NCBI GenBank assembly: GCA_033002965.1
Contig: JAURVB010014795.1
Coordinates: 97,980 to 161,979, forward strand
Direction: 5' to 3'
Source of the DNA: Piper betle
Taxonomy: Eukaryota > Streptophyta > Magnoliopsida > Piperales > Piperaceae
DNA: 64,000 nt
Shown: positions 12,901 through 24,045 of the stretch, piece by piece
Layout: the number at the start of each line of letters is the position of its first letter
How positions within the stretch are numbered: the first letter of the stretch is position 1
The notes under the pieces: generated by a model
Told to the model about the DNA's origin: nothing
Database searches by the model: none
The model's input: only the letters and a program-made list of their open reading frames with translations
Made by a program: the position numbers and the translations under genes

Positions 12901-15900
12901 ACATTCTTGCATAAATCAAAAAAATTGTACAAAAGATTCCCACCTCACAAACCCAATAAGTTTTGCCCACCATGTACGTGCGGCATTCCATTCGCTTCCT
13001 TTAACTAACCAGAGTACATGGAATAGAACTTGAGCAAAGATGATAAAACCTGAAGAAATAACTATATACCAATAGACCAGATATTTTCTTCGAAAATGAT
13101 ACCCTGCAATATAAATGAGTAATTGTTGAATCATGTCCATGAAAAATAGCCAATAACAAGTAGGGAGACAAATCATATGCAATGTTAAAAATCAACCGCC
13201 TCATAGTTATTGGCAAAAGGGAAAAAAATGTGTATTATTTTACTGGCGTTCAATACACTGAAGAAGCATGTTTTATTTTGATGTGTACCAAATACCCCAT
13301 GTTTGGGTGAGTATTTAAGTGCAAATTATAAAGTGATGTTAAGCAAATTTCAATAAAATTTTGTCATTATTTCTTTTTTGTGACAATTACAAAAAGTGAC
13401 AGAGTTTATAAAGTAACGTTAGGCAAGTTATAAGTATATTGGGAATTCTGTTAAATCATTTGAAAAAAATAAAATGACCTCTTTTTCATTTTGTGACATT
13501 CTGTGAAGAGTGCTTCTAGGCTCTATCCCTTTATATTCTGCCAACATTCAACCAAACACCTTTTTTTATCTATTGTCATTATAACTTCATAATTTTCCAA
13601 TGAAAAGACTCAAAATGATGTAACCAAATACCCAAAATGTATATAGTTAAAGTTTCTATAGTAGTTTTAACAGTTCAAAAGAACCTTCAACATAATCAAT
13701 AGCATTGCATCCTTATCATAACGGAGAAGAGTTCATCAAGCAAAAACCTTTTTACCATTTTGCAGCCAACCAAGTACTGAGTAAGGTTTTTCTCAATGTT
13801 TTATTCAAGCTATCCTTTGATATCAACATTAGCTACTGATCTTCAGGCACTATTACCGCCTTCCAGAAGATCTTTCAGGTGTACGTTTATTATAAAATTA
13901 TTCAGCATGATAGTAAAATGATCTCGGTCGTAGTTCAACCAAACTGTTTGTAATGATCCTATATGCAATCATACTATAAGGACAAAGAATGTACCACTTT
14001 TTGGAACAGTAAACTGCACAACAAAAAAGGCAAACAGATCAACTAAAGAAATCAAGCTCCGCTCAAGTGTAGCCGCTGCAGGATAAAATCATGAACATAA
14101 ATTAGAACCAATGTGCAGATAAAAAATTGGCCAAAAAGTTCACTTAACCTGAATGCATCAAACACAAAGAAGAAAACTGAGGGCAGTAAAAAAAAAGAAA
14201 ATTTACAGCAGGACCTTTAAATCAATACATAAAACACCTGGCCTGTGCAGATCTCTCTCACAAAACTTTCTTAACAAGTAAATCATTACGTGCATCTGAA
14301 TATTTCCGTGTCAGAGAACTAAACAATTGGTTACCATTGTCAACAAACCACCAGCTGTCAATGGAACATATTATTGCTTTCAGCCAAAAATCTTCTGTTC
14401 CATCACCTCTCACCTTAGCCACTTCTAGCTCAAACAATGATCAATGACCATGCTTAACTATAGTTAGTGCAGAGAGGTAAAAATATTGTAACCAGCTTAG
14501 TTGACGAACCACAGAGTTCAAACCTCTAGCCAAAGAATAGTATAACTAAGTACAGAGAAGTAATCACCATGAACCAATGCACAGTGAGCAACTAGTAATC
14601 TTCTGATTTGCGATGATCACATTGGGCCAACTTTAAAAAACAAAAACAAAAAAAGGCCAGTTATAAGATCTAACATGGACGTAAACACCCCGATGTTATA
14701 TTCTCCCACTTATTCATTATAACTCTGACTAGTTCATTTATTTAATAACCCATGCGACTGTCAAAGACACAGATGATGTGGGGCTGAACAATGAACATAT
14801 TAAGGACTACATACAGGCTTGTGTGCCCAATATGTCTCAAACTATTGTAGAATGACATTATCCCTCAATATTTTTATCCTCCATAGCTTATATCCATGTT
14901 ATGTTCTGATTATAGTATATAGATGTCTCAAAATCCACCGATGCTTTTGCATTGCCTATCCCAAGCCCGGATAAAGGAGGAGCAAGAAGCGCATCCGGTC
15001 ATATAAAATTTTGTCATTCATAATTACATAGATCCTAATTTAGGATCCATGCCTCCAATAGCCTTTGGGTATCAAGGGGAAGAATAAGAAAAAGATGAAG
15101 AAGAAGATAGTATATAGATGTTTATACCTTGGATGTAGTTTTGTTAGTCTTCCTTTCACACTTAGATATTCCTTAACAATAGAAATTTAATTTCTTGGCA
15201 TGCCCCTTATGACCGAATCATTCATAGTTTTAAGTAACATGCAAAAATGGCAAACTCATTCATATGACTAAGATATAAATAGCTAAAAGTAATAAGGGCA
15301 TATTATTTTAGTTTCCTTCAAAGCTCTCACACAACTCGAAAGCAAGGATCATTCCTTTGCTACCTATTATGGTCACTTTAGCACATATAGTATAGATCAT
15401 ATGTTATTGTCAACCTACATATGGTCGTATGTAGGTGTGTAAGCCACCATATAGATTTTAGTCCAATCATTACATCTCAAGGAATAACTTGAGATAACAG
15501 CAGCTGAGCAGCCAAGCATGTACAACACACCAATGCTCATATCTATTCGTAATCTGGCTTTGACGGGTGAGGAAATATATCTCCTTCAATCATTTATAAG
15601 AAAACGGTCTCATATTGACCCGGATCAAGGTGATGGTTTACCATCTCCGTTCAAAACTGCAGATGTGTTGAACACAAGAAGCCACTGCCCTTGTGAGCGA
15701 GCCATTAAATGGGTAAGTAAGATGCAAGACATGTATGTGTAGCATTATGTACAATGTTATTGAAGTCATTCTTCACTGTCGGATGAACAAAACAATGCTA
15801 AGAAATCCAAGCCTCCCAACAATTTTACTGTCCGTTGTAATACTAAAACAGCTAATCAAATGCACGGTGAGCAACTAACGACCTTCAAACCGGAAGCCAA

Positions 15901-16192
15901 AACAAGCACATAAACAAAGACAATGCCTAAAAAACCAAAAAATTCCGACAATTCAACCACGCCTAGCCATACCCAAGCAGCTCATCAAATGCTCGGTGAG
16001 CAAACGAATAACCTCCCAATCTGCATTCAACTCAGGCCAAATGAATCACAAAACTAGGCAAAACAACGCCAAAAAGATACCCAACCAATGCAACAACATC
16101 CAAATAGCTCATACAAAGAGGAGGGTCTGGGGACAACACATACCAGCCAGTAATATCAGCGGCAACAGAATCCCACCAAAGAACCCCGCCAT
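6933..16192 (-). CDS. PIEZO: PIEZO mechanosensitive ion channel homolog, first seven coding exons (partial)
   Basis: N-terminal part of a plant PIEZO, a very large mechanically gated cation channel. Exons (minus strand): 16144-16192, 13995-14075, 12944-13103, 12637-12794, 10051-10207, 8475-8661, 6933-7048. All phases agree and all splice sites are GT-AG. The start is the ATG at 16192, giving MAGFFGGILLPLILLA, a hydrophobic N-terminus as in the family. Family-like blocks in order are SLISLVDLFAFF, YHFRRKYLVYWY, GRRFGFVPWGSSFWGKF, SHLRVACCLLLP, GLVDWSLTSN, YVYQLPIVLP, DLDEMDSIMS and HSFFIRESR. These cover roughly the first 300 residues of a protein that normally exceeds 2,000. No stop or frameshift was seen. 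The C-terminal pore lies outside the window. Introns carry SINE, LINE and MITE remnants. Confidence 0.95.
9070..9280 (-). mobile_element. RTE-type LINE fragment (reverse transcriptase C-terminal region)
   Basis: In PIEZO intron 5, the minus strand encodes IGRLKW, YGVLCDG and then IRLAMAYGVECWL. These match the order of the conserved plant RTE segment (GWLKWR, GVLCD, RPAMLYGxECW). It is a short dead fragment. Confidence 0.6.
9731..9889 (+). mobile_element. Au-like SINE, copy 1
   Basis: Contains GTGTGACCTAGTGCCA, a B-box-like GGGTTCACGCC, CCTCTTGCAAAATG, AGGGTAAGGCT and GCAGGAGCCTTTGCACC, then a short T-rich tail. This is the characteristic order of the Au SINE found across plants. It lies in PIEZO intron 5. 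Confidence 0.8.
11240..11412 (+). mobile_element. Au-like SINE, copy 2
   Basis: Shares ATGCAGGGTAAGG, GCGTACAATAGAC, GCATGCAGGAGCC and GGTGCACCAAGCTGCCC with the Au SINE 3' half, ending in CTCTTT. The 5' part (the B-box region) is more decayed than in the copy at 9731. It lies in PIEZO intron 4. Confidence 0.8.
12205..12290 (+). repeat. Dispersed repeat family, copy 3 (short)
   Basis: Shares CTTTTGCATTGC, an AAAGAGGA word and a following AAAATCTTTT block with the copy at 14925-15105, in the same orientation. Confidence 0.45.
13300..13565. mobile_element. Possible MITE in PIEZO intron 2
   Basis: Ends resemble inverted repeats (ATGTTTGGGTG and CAACCAAACACC), the interior is AT-rich and carries the word TTTTTGTGACA or TTTTGTGACATT twice. 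No target-site duplication was established. Confidence 0.3.
14925..15105 (+). repeat. Dispersed repeat family, copy 2
   Basis: Carries GATGCTTTTGCATTGCC, AAGCCCGGATAAAGGAGGAG, ATCCTAATTTAGGATCC and CTTTGGGTATCAAGGGGAAG. Its reverse complement matches 1163-1345. It lies in PIEZO intron 1. Confidence 0.6.
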
Positions 16193-19100
16193 CGCAACCT
16201 ACTCAGCTCAGTTCGTCATCCATCCAAGGAAAAAAAACAAACAAACAAATAAACAAAACCCCAATCAGCCGGGAAACTCCAGGTCGATCCTCCGACCAAC
16301 ACCGACGCCATGAATCGGAATCAAGGGAAGAAGGACAAGATTGTGAGCTGAGCTTGGGGATCGAAAGAACGGATGGGGGAAATTTTGGAGCTCGGAGGGG
16401 ATCGGAGGATGGCGTCGGAAGAGGAAAAGGGGAGAAAATGGGGGAAACGGTGGGGAAGAACAGAAGAGGAAGAGCGGAGTTTGCGCGGTTCGCGCTTTGC
16501 GCAAACGAAGAGTGTCTGTCATTGATGGCGTTTTGTTGGGCGTACTCTCTGTGGTTTATGGCTGGCGCTTTTACCTTTTTTGACCCCCTTTTTTTTCTCT
16601 GCTGTTTTTTTCCGAAAGCTTTTTTTAACCTTAATTGGAACATGTTTGTATTTTAATTCGAGTTTTATTATAAAAAAAAAAGAATACTATTTTTATATTA
16701 TCATGTAGCTGCAAAACCAGGCCTAATTATCAAGAAAAAGAAAAATTTCAACCACTTTTGTTTAATTTTTGGTTGAAAAAATTAAGTTGACTTAATGTAA
16801 ATTAATTTATATTTAAAAATAAATAAAATAATTTTTAAAAAAATAAATAAATGCTTGCCGAGAACTTAGAGGTGGGCAGCCCTCTAATTGCCATAGGACA
16901 CCATGAAAAGGTACTCGAAGATGGCCGTGCCACCTCAAGTCCGAGGTATGATAATCATATTGCTTCGAGACTAAGGGTTTTTATTCTCTTTTGCTGGAGA
17001 TTTAGGAAATGATGACGGTAAACGGTATTTTTTAAAAAATATTAAACCCAACTTTTATCTATGTGATAGCTCTGAGATCCCATTTTGGGCCAATTTTTAT
17101 TGATTAAATAAATTAAATAAGTTGGGTTAGACCAAGTAAACTAAATATGTTATTTTTAAAAATTTATATCTCTTAGACTACATGTCAAAAATTTTAAAAA
17201 TAAATTAATCAAGTGGGGTTTGTTGAGTAAACCAGATACATCATTTTTAAAATTTGTATCTCATGGACAACGTGTTAAAAAATTTTAAAATTTTAGTATA
17301 AAAAACTAGACATACTAAGGAATTCAACAACAAAAAAAAGGTAAAATAAAGTTTTAAAGAGTGAAATATGAACATTTTCAATTGCCTCATAACCAAGTTA
17401 TTAGATGATAATGTCGAGGGGTATAACATTTTAATATGATGAATTTATGCTGAACAATAAGGTCTAGAATGGTGTTTTGGAAATGTAGATCTTTTAATCA
17501 CAGTAGTATTACGAAGTAGACAATCCTTTTAGATAAATTATAGTCATATTAGGAGTTCGTTAATTAGTTGGAGTATAATACCCAAAATACTTGTACTTAA
17601 TGGTGTAATTATTATATAAGTGTAGAGAGAGATCAACCACTCTCTAAAAAATAACAATTGGGTCAAGAGGGAGAGGGGGAAGAGGCTAAGGCTTACTTGG
17701 CTCGTCTTCTTTTTTGTATTTTTTCATCCGATTATTATATTTTTATAAAATTTATGTTTAAGATATGCATGTATTATGATTATATAAGTTTTCTATTGAA
17801 TTTGAATGGTTTATTAGGAAGATAAATCCTCGATTTTGTTTTATTTTGTGGATGATTGTATACAGTAAATTTATAAGTTTTGGATTTTTTATGTGTGATT
17901 GTTCACGAAAAGAATACGTTTTGTTTGTAATTCCTTTTATATGCATATTTTATATAAATACCTCAATTAGTTTATTTAATTTGTAACGAATACATGTAGA
18001 TATGGATATATTATAAATTCATGCTTTGTGAAGTTTTTACATGCATTTGTGTTGATTTAATATGATAATCAATAAGTAAAAAATATATAATCTTTTAATG
18101 GTAAAACTTGATATGATGAATGATTGCATGTAAAATTAACGTGAGAAGTTATATGACGTAATTAATTATTACAATATTTAGAAATGGATTGCATGATAAT
18201 TAAATACGATTTAAATTAATTTTTGCGATAGCACCGTGGCAATGAAAAGCAGTCCCAGTGTGTTGCGTATTCTTTTGTTGTGTAGTGGCCTACACAAATG
18301 TCAGTAAACGTCGGGAGACCTAGTGCTGCATTATTGAATATTTATGTGAATTTTGATAGGCCAGTGCACGACGCTAAAAGCCTGGAGGCTTAACTCCACG
18401 GCTTTGAAAGTTGGGAGGTTCAACGCTGCGACACGCATGTATGTGAAGATGTTTGTTCGGCAATAGCGCTACGGCACTCTGAATGAGAGGTGTGGCCTTG
18501 ACCCGAAAACCTTTATTTCTTGTTTAAATTATTTATTTTGCTTAATATTTATTATTATTATATATATATATATATATCTAAATATTATATATCATTTATT
18601 TGATTAATACTAATGTGTGTGCATGCATATCATGACATGGCATTACATATAATTACCGAATATACCTATTAATATATAATTTGAGGTTTTAAGAAACGCT
18701 ATTTTTTAGTGAGTCTAAGGGGGCTTTTCAATATATGTACAGTTTATATGATGTTATATTAACACACTATTTGGTCATTGATTGGTGGGGAAAAGAAGTG
18801 AGTTTTTGATATTAGTACGTTAGACATATGTCGGAATTTTGCTTTCCTAGTTGAAATATATAGTCTAAGGTTCAAAGTATTATGAACCGACATAGTCCAG
18901 TATGCACTCGGATACTAAAATTTGGGTGGGGATATATTGAAGTTTGGGTAGGGATTATATACACTGACATCCTTTTTGGCAAATTAGCCAAATCAATTAT
19001 ACAGGGGATTAGACGTAAACTTTGTGGTTAATTATTGTGTTCATTATTGTTCTAGGTACTTAGCGATTTTATCAGTAACATGAAATTGCCTCCACAGGTA

Positions 19101-19689
19101 ACTAGTTTGGAACGTGACTTCATACTTGAGCGGAGAAAGTAGCAGAATACTCTATATAGCATAATTATTAGTAATTATCTAATTGGACTTGTTTAATTAT
19201 TTCCAAATTATATATATTATTAGTAATGTACCACAGTTCATTCGATGAGAATTTATATTTTAGGTGCTACTTCATATTATATTTAACTCTAATATATTCA
19301 GGATATGACTAGTACACGAAATAATGATAATGTTAACAAATGAATTACTTTTATTTAGTAGTAAAATTCTGGTTTATTATTTACTCTATTTTTGTATCCG
19401 TGAATTGGGGTATGGGGTTAGACCAAAAGTGACCCTCGGTCCGGTGTGGTCACAAGAAATCACAAAAGCACGAGCACCTATTTCCACCACTCATCTTGGA
19501 TAAAGCAATCAATAACATATGAAAGTATTGTATAAAGCATAAGCAACTATTCTCACCGAATTTTCATAAAGCATTCAAATCAAGAGCAACTGCTGCATTC
19601 AAAACATTGGCATCAAGATTGGAACTACCTTCCTCCTACCAAACATAGTCTAGATTCTGTGTAGTCAATATGTGCATAATTGGTTTCTT
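16193..19689. other. 5' flank of PIEZO and decayed repeat DNA; no gene seen
   Basis: 16193-16510 is GC-rich and G/A-biased on the plus strand, fitting the 5' UTR and promoter of PIEZO on the minus strand. From about 16660 the sequence is AT-rich. A GC-richer block at about 18220-18510 (words such as GGGAGACCTAGTGCTGC and GCTCAACGCTGCG-like repeats) resembles the middle of an old LTR, but no LTR ends, PBS or coding domain could be proven. A (AT)n tract lies near 18560. Confidence 0.5.
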
Positions 19690-21054
19690 TTACTGATGAG
19701 TGGTACCTTGGAGAAGGCCATCCCTTATCTGTGGGGCTATATCCTTCACAGCACTAGGACCACGAGGGACAAACACAACAGATGACTTTGATGTTGCTCC
19801 AATCTCCTTCTTAGTATCAAAATGTTGTGCAACCAGAACCATCTCCATCACATCCCTAGATGAAGTGCCAGGAAGGCTAGAACACTTTCCCTTGGCCCAT
19901 CAACAATGACTTGCCTTTGCCTTGCTATTCCCAGGCCAGCTAGGTATTTCACCTCTGCATCGCCTTCTACTCGCTTAATCTGGAGGATCTTATTCGGCTT
20001 CAGCTTTCTCATTTGCTGCTATCCTTTCCCTAGAAGCTGCAATGAGAACACGGTAGAGTTATACCTTGAATGTAATAAAATGTCCTTCCAGCTGCAGGCT
20101 GAAAACCACATTCATATGTTTTTATCTTCCATGAAACCCTAGCGGGAAAAAGAATCAATCTGATGGCAGATAGAAGAAGGAAGGCTCCCCGGACAACCAT
20201 GGTTCAATTCATTAATCAAGCATATTGAACAAAATTAACAAAAAAAAAAACCAGGCCCTCTGCAAGAGTTAGGACTTGGGACACTATTTTCTTATAGACA
20301 GTAAATTGTATAAACAAGATATCATAAGAAACCCTTTTTTATTAAAGATTATAAAATTTGTCTTGTATGGGTTTATATCGGTTTAATGTTCTGGGCAAAG
20401 CCGATGAAACGCAGGAAAACTGATTAAGGACATTAGCAAACAAAATTTTGAGTTCCAGATGAGTAATTTCATTTCATTGCTCGCTTTACACGTTCATCTG
20501 GCTAAATGTCCACAGTGAGTGTTTGAATAATCTTATATCCATAATGAGACATAGCCTGTCGAGAAATTGAGGTTAGCGAGATAATCAAATTTCAAATTAA
20601 TGCATAATTACAAGGCACGGTTAATACTTCTTCAATTTCATCTTCCACTGCTTTTGCAATTTCTTTCTTCTACTCAAATGTATCATCAAGATTTAGCTTT
20701 GGCACACTCACCCTAAACACTGATGATAATTAACCATGCATTAGGTCCTTCCAACAACATACCATTTCAAAATGGTTCAAATGCTCAATCCATTATCAAC
20801 ATAGGAGGTTACAAAACAGAATATATTAGGAGGATGGATGCTCCAGGATTAGTCTTCATTAAAATGAAAACCGTGATAGTATTCACATGCTCGAAGACGA
20901 ATATAAAAGATTTATCACAAGATTGTGACTAACCATCAAAAACATAGGATTGAATCTGCAATTTTTTGTTGCTGAGTTTGTAGAAAGCATCAAATGTATT
21001 TTCTGGCAATGCACAGTACTGAACTGATGCAACGGCAGCCACAAATACATTGTC
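19690..21054 (-). pseudogene. Hypersensitive-induced response (HIR, SPFH/band 7) pseudogene fragment
   Basis: The minus strand keeps four exon remnants in order: 20934-21054 ([27 protein letters not shown]), about 20620-20712 (SVPKLNLDDTFE, KKEIAKAVEDEIEE), about 20500-20570 (YGYKIIQTLTVDI, PDERVKRAM) and 19697-20045 ([47 protein letters not shown]). HIR proteins are membrane-microdomain scaffolds linked to plant immunity. Spacers between the blocks suggest introns were kept, so it is a broken gene copy and not a retrocopy. Damage includes in-frame TAG codons in the second and third remnants, a frameshift after ANEKAEAE and a small loss before PGTSS. The N-terminal exons are absent and solo LTR A starts 44 bp beyond the first remnant. 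Confidence 0.9.
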
Positions 21055-21097
21055 CTGGAAAAGAAGAGGGAAAACAAGTGAAAGTCCATTGGCTACT

Positions 21098-24045
21098 TGT
21101 AAAACCCACGATTCGAGTTAGGGTTTTATATTCAGAACCGGTCGGGTCAACCGTTATTTTTTTCGAGTTGAGTCAGTTTCAGGACACGTGTACCGAGCCG
21201 ATGCTAGTCGCGTGTATGAGCTATGAGGGTCATGCGTACCCAAGTATATGATGATAACGTCATGAACACAGCATAACAGAATGAGTTATCAGATATATGA
21301 GAGTATGCCAGTTATTTTTTTATTATTTTTATATATAGTGGATCGTAGAATTAGTATTAGGCCGTTTACCGCGTTAGGACGCGTTCGGGCAGTCTGGGTG
21401 GGTTGTTAGTCATAGAGCATATCATTATAATGTTGTGGTGTTGTTTGATTTTACGGGATTTTTCCCGATTTTTATGAATTTTTTTAGGATTTAATACGAC
21501 TTAGTTATTATACTTGACTCGAGCCGGAGACGAGTCAAGTAATATTTACGAGTTTGCCACCACACACACACCCTCGACCTTTCCTTTCTTCTTCCCCAAA
21601 CCCTCGCTCACGCCGCCCCTGTTCGCGCGCCACCGCCGCCACGGCCGACGCCGCCTGGCCGCCGATCGACGCCGCCCAGCCCGGCCACGGCGTCCCCCTA
21701 CCGTCTCGACCAAGTTCGGCCCCCATCGGACCGCCGCGACGCGAGGAAGCCACGCTGCGACGCCGCACCCGCGTTGCGCTTCCGTCGCCGATCCCGCCGC
21801 CGGCGACCAGCGCCGCCGCGATCGGTCGGTCGCCTCAGCACCCTCAGCCTTCCAGCGACCTTCCCCGACTTGAACGGAGGCCGTTGCCACCGTGGCCAGC
21901 CGGATCTAGCGACCCATCGCCGCCGGCTCTGTTTTGCCGTTTTCCGGCGAGCCACCGCCTCCATTGGCCACGTTGAGGTCATAGATGAGTTGGGCTCGCC
22001 GAGCCGGTTCCGAGGGTACCCAACACGACCACTTTCCGGCCAATAAACGCCACCGGCGATTGTCGCCGGAAAACTACCGGAAGCCGCCGGAAAACCGCGA
22101 AGTTTCTGGAATTCACTGGAATTCACCGGATCTTGCGCAGGGCTCACCCAGTCGAGCCCGATCGAGCTTCGGACGCCGATGAGCACCGAATTTGAGTTCC
22201 GAGACACGCGACGGAACCCTAACCGTCGCCGATTGTACACAACGTGAGGTATAATTACCTCCGATTGATTTATTTAAAATTGATGATAATTGTTAGCATA
22301 GCATGCTAGGGTTGATTAATTATTATGATGAATGTTAAGATTATGAATGAAGTAAACATGTGCATGATGTGATTAACAGGGAATGAAAGTTAAATGAGCT
22401 AATGAAGTAAAGTAAATTTGAGTATGATAATCGAGTAATGTAACTTAGGAAAAATACAATAAAATTGGTAGGAATAGGATGAGTTAGAATTATTCTCATA
22501 TTTATGATTATTGATTGTGATTGATGTTTATTGAGTTTGATGCATCATTTAGTTAGCGGGCGTTAGTATTTAGTTTTGATGTGTAGGTACTGAGTAGGAG
22601 CTCGCCGCCTAAGCGCGATGACACGCTTGGAGCTTCTACCAGGTCCGTTTAGGACTCGTCTCTGATTTACTCTTTCTATTGTATGTTTAATTTATTGCCT
22701 GCAAGGACGGGTTAAGTGGCGTTTTATCGGATCCCACTTAACTCGGGCCATTTAACCGAACATTTTCCGGATTAATAACCCCTCGAGGATGAGATCCCTC
22801 GAGGTTGATTTCGAAAACAAGATCCACCAAAAGTTGCCTTCGGGCCTATTATATAACTCCCTACCCAAGCCATATATATATATATAGTTTTTGCGTTTCT
22901 GTGAGACGAGAGATGGAGAAATCGACTGCACGTACCATGCAGAGGATGCCGTGACAGTCAAAGCGGGCTCTGGATTAGTGCCAGCGAACTGTTCCATTCC
23001 CGAGGGATCCTGACAACTCCGCGTTTGAGTTCCTCACACCCGGAGAACGTGGAGGTTTACGGGTACTGTTTAGTACAGCGCATGTCCGGACTTGTGGTTC
23101 AAAGGGTACTAAAGGCGACTGCCTGAGAGTACTCGGCCTTCGTGCTCAAGGCCAGGAGAAATATGGAGGTAAGGAGAGGGCTTAGGATAAAGTTTCATGA
23201 GAAGTACTGAAAAAGAAGTGCCGAGAGCGGCACAGTACCAGCAGCAGATCAGTAAGTTCGGGATGCTACCGGGTCTGCAGCCCAGTGGCTCCTCAGTAGT
23301 GCCCTTCAGAGTGTTCACGTGGAGTATGATGTTTTCTTTCATATGAGAGTTTGCTCTCATAGCCAGCTTGTTATAGTTATTTTATTTTCCGGACCAGTAA
23401 CACTTGTTACTGACGTGTTTTTATACTATATGTAGGTAATAATCACGAGTTGAAGGAGCCAGCTTGGACGGAGGAGTATTGTTGTCACTTGCACACATGT
23501 TAGTCGATTGAGTGTTTATATTTTATTGATGATGCTATCATATTGTGAATGATGTGAAATACTAAGACATGATAGGATATGATTAAACGCAACGAGATAA
23601 TGTTATGACATGATGAAAAACTAAGATATGATGATAAGAGGTGAGGTGTGATCAGAGTGCCCAGCAGAATATGGCCCAAGTTCTATAATGAATATACAGT
23701 ATATTAGATTATGTGTGATTAAAATTATTGATATATGCATATATATTGGTATGTATTGTTTTGACAGGGTGGATCTTAATTGCACTTTTAGGGGAAATTC
23801 TGTCCGTTTTATTTTAGAATTTTTATTGAGTTTAATCGTAATGGTATTGGTGTGTGCTTAAATTGCATGTCATTCATGTAGTACCATGTTAGGGTTGTAT
23901 ATTCATCAATGCATTACGAGTCGTATCTTCATCTTAAGACGTCGAGATTGGATCCGCATGAGTTAGGTTCGGGTTAGCCGACCTAACCGGGGCCTGTAAC
24001 ATGCCGGTTCGGTTCATGAGTGTGGACCGGATTTTGGGTGTTACA
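21098..24045 (+). mobile_element. Solo LTR, copy A (~2.95 kb Ty3/Gypsy-type family)
   Basis: Starts TGTAAAACCC and ends GGTGTTACA, the TG...CA ends of an LTR, flanked by CTACT and CTAGT (a 5-bp target-site duplication with one mismatch). Homologous over its length to copies B (reverse) and C. No internal domain, second LTR or primer-binding site adjoins, so it is a solo LTR. It contains a strongly CpG-rich block (about 21550-22220) and a (TA)n tract near 22870. Long LTRs with such ends are typical of Tekay/Del-like chromoviruses; that assignment is an inference. Open frames in the GC-rich block are not genes. Confidence 0.82.

Noticed and set aside
16203..16643. 146-residue minus-strand open frame upstream of PIEZO
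   Set aside because: It falls in the GC-rich 5' UTR/promoter, matches no family and overlaps open frames on the other strand with the same bias.
21514..22240. Several long overlapping open frames on both strands
   Set aside because: They lie in the CpG-rich block of solo LTR A, have low-complexity Arg/Pro/Ala composition and are not kept in copies B and C.
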